This document shows positions 5,227-5,462 of a stretch of DNA of 5,462 nucleotides, piece by piece; positions within the stretch are counted from its first letter, which is position 1, and each line of letters begins with the position of its first letter. The notes under the pieces were generated by a model that did not search any database, was not told the DNA's origin, and was given only the letters and a program-made list of their open reading frames with translations. The DNA is taken from positions 1-5,462 of the forward strand of contig WRLS01000142.1 in the NCBI GenBank assembly GCA_009776345.1, read 5' to 3'. Both the position numbers and the translations under genes were made by a program. The DNA is from Oscillospiraceae bacterium (GTDB taxonomy: Bacteria; Bacillota; Clostridia; Oscillospirales; Ruminococcaceae).

Positions 5227-5255
5227 ATTATACCCCAAAAACAGGAAAAACGCAA
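5227..5255 (-). promoter_or_regulatory. Sigma-A promoter of gapA
   Basis: On the minus strand a perfect TATAAT (5227-5232) is preceded after exactly 17 nt by TTGCGT (5250-5255), a weak -35 box keeping TTG. Transcription should begin near 5220, leaving a leader of about 48 nt before the TTG start. The perfect -10 box fits high expression of a glycolytic gene. Confidence 0.7.
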
Positions 5256-5262
5256 ATAGTAG

Positions 5263-5290
5263 TTAGAGATTAGGGATTAGAGATTAGTGA
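5263..5290. repeat. Heptanucleotide array TTAGNGA
   Basis: Four exact 7-nt units occur in tandem: TTAGAGA, TTAGGGA, TTAGAGA and TTAGTGA. The period matches the CCT-type heptads at 1938 and 5319, but here the TTAG-type strand is on top, so the array faces the one at 5319-5346. It begins 7 nt upstream of the gapA -35 box. Confidence 0.65.
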
Positions 5291-5321
5291 GGGAAGGAGC
5301 GATAAGATTCGTCCTTTCCCT
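5290..5321. repeat. Imperfect hairpin between two oppositely oriented heptad arrays
   Basis: AGGGA plus AGGA (5290-5298) can pair with TCCT and TCCCT (5312-5321) with one bulged T at 5316 and a 13-nt loop. It joins the TTAG-type array on its left to the CCT-type array on its right, so the arrays plus hairpin form a large inverted arrangement. No T tract follows. Confidence 0.45.
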
Positions 5322-5346
5322 GAAGCCTTAATCCTGAAGCCTGCGC
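5319..5346. repeat. CCT heptad array leading into copy B of the composite repeat
   Basis: The units CCTGAAG, CCTTAAT, CCTGAAG and CCTGCGC are contiguous. The alternation gives a 10-bp direct repeat CCTGAAGCCT spaced by 14 nt. As at 1938-1972, the array ends in CCTGCGC. Confidence 0.65.
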
Positions 5347-5436
5347 GTAGCGCTGTAGGGTCGGGCTTCCACGCCCGACCGTAAATTACCAAACAATCAA
5401 CAATATTGCATCGTAGGGGCGGGGTTTTCCCGACCG
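5340..5436. repeat. Composite palindromic repeat, copy B
   Basis: It has the same module order as copy A: CCTGCGC, 3 nt, GCGC, TGTAGGG; a hairpin with arms GGTCGGGC (5359-5366) and GCCCGACC (5373-5380), loop TTCCAC; a 30-nt AT-rich linker (5383-5412) with 28 of 30 bases as in copy A; then GTAGGGGCGGG opening a second, imperfect hairpin that ends CCCGACCG. The second hairpin looks like a hybrid, with a left arm of the GGGGCGGG type and a right arm of the CCCGACC type, giving one internal mismatch. It lies in the gene-free right end of the window. Confidence 0.8.
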
Positions 5437-5441
5437 TAATT

Positions 5442-5457
5442 CCCCTCCTTGGAGGGG
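5442..5457. repeat. CCCCTCC / GGAGGGG palindrome at the window edge
   Basis: CCCCTCC (5442-5448) and GGAGGGG (5451-5457) form a 7-bp stem with a 2-nt gap, followed by TGGCT at the window end. It may be the first part of a different interspersed repeat; the window stops before this can be judged. Confidence 0.5.
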
Positions 5458-5462
5458 TGGCT

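Noticed and set aside
4180..5259. Plus-strand open frame of 359 codons opposite gapA
   Set aside because: It is a shadow of the gapA coding strand. Its translation is rich in Arg, Cys, His and Val with no recognisable domain, while the minus strand encodes a complete GAPDH with all active-site residues.

Overview
The window looks like a piece of a Bacillota chromosome, most likely an uncultured gut-type Clostridia. The support is the pairing of a NusG domain II protein with a Gx/heptaprenyl-diphosphate-synthase-I type membrane protein, the radical SAM DNA-modification family, sigma-A style promoters, strong Shine-Dalgarno sites, and moderately GC-rich genes separated by AT-rich gaps full of small palindromic repeats. 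I cannot name a genus.

Layout, left to right. Positions 108-1413 hold a minus-strand operon: an orphan Hpt phosphotransfer protein (1066-1413), a membrane-anchored NusG domain II protein (684-1055) and a polytopic Gx-family membrane protein (108-674). Gaps are about 10 nt and each downstream ribosome site overlaps or abuts the previous stop codon. Just upstream, on the same strand, lies a small tail-anchored membrane protein gene (1465-1720) whose frame is open for 83 codons but whose ATG is out of frame by one base. A likely promoter for the operon sits over the end of that small gene.

Positions 1721-2078 contain no gene. They hold interspersed repeats (a composite palindromic element, a heptanucleotide array and a near-perfect 28-bp palindrome) and then a strong promoter for the plus-strand gene at 2079-3407. 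That gene encodes a radical SAM protein with a C-terminal helix-hairpin-helix and a possible sliding-clamp motif, of the family predicted to act in DNA modification or repair. The promoter covers the upstream ATG codons, so I place the true start at a GTG at 2079. Next, 3456-4040 encodes an unrecognised, AT-richer 194-residue protein with an internal repeat and a cysteine cluster. The partner protein that normally accompanies this radical SAM family is not seen in the window.

A 14-bp perfect stem-loop (4092-4128) separates these genes from the convergent minus-strand glycolytic gene gapA (4162-5172), which appears to start at TTG and to be transcribed alone from a perfect TATAAT promoter. The right end (5263-5462) is intergenic and carries a second copy of the composite repeat with its own heptad arrays.

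The least-explained parts are the composite repeat family, whose hairpin arms show compensatory changes, and the radical SAM plus unknown-protein pair.
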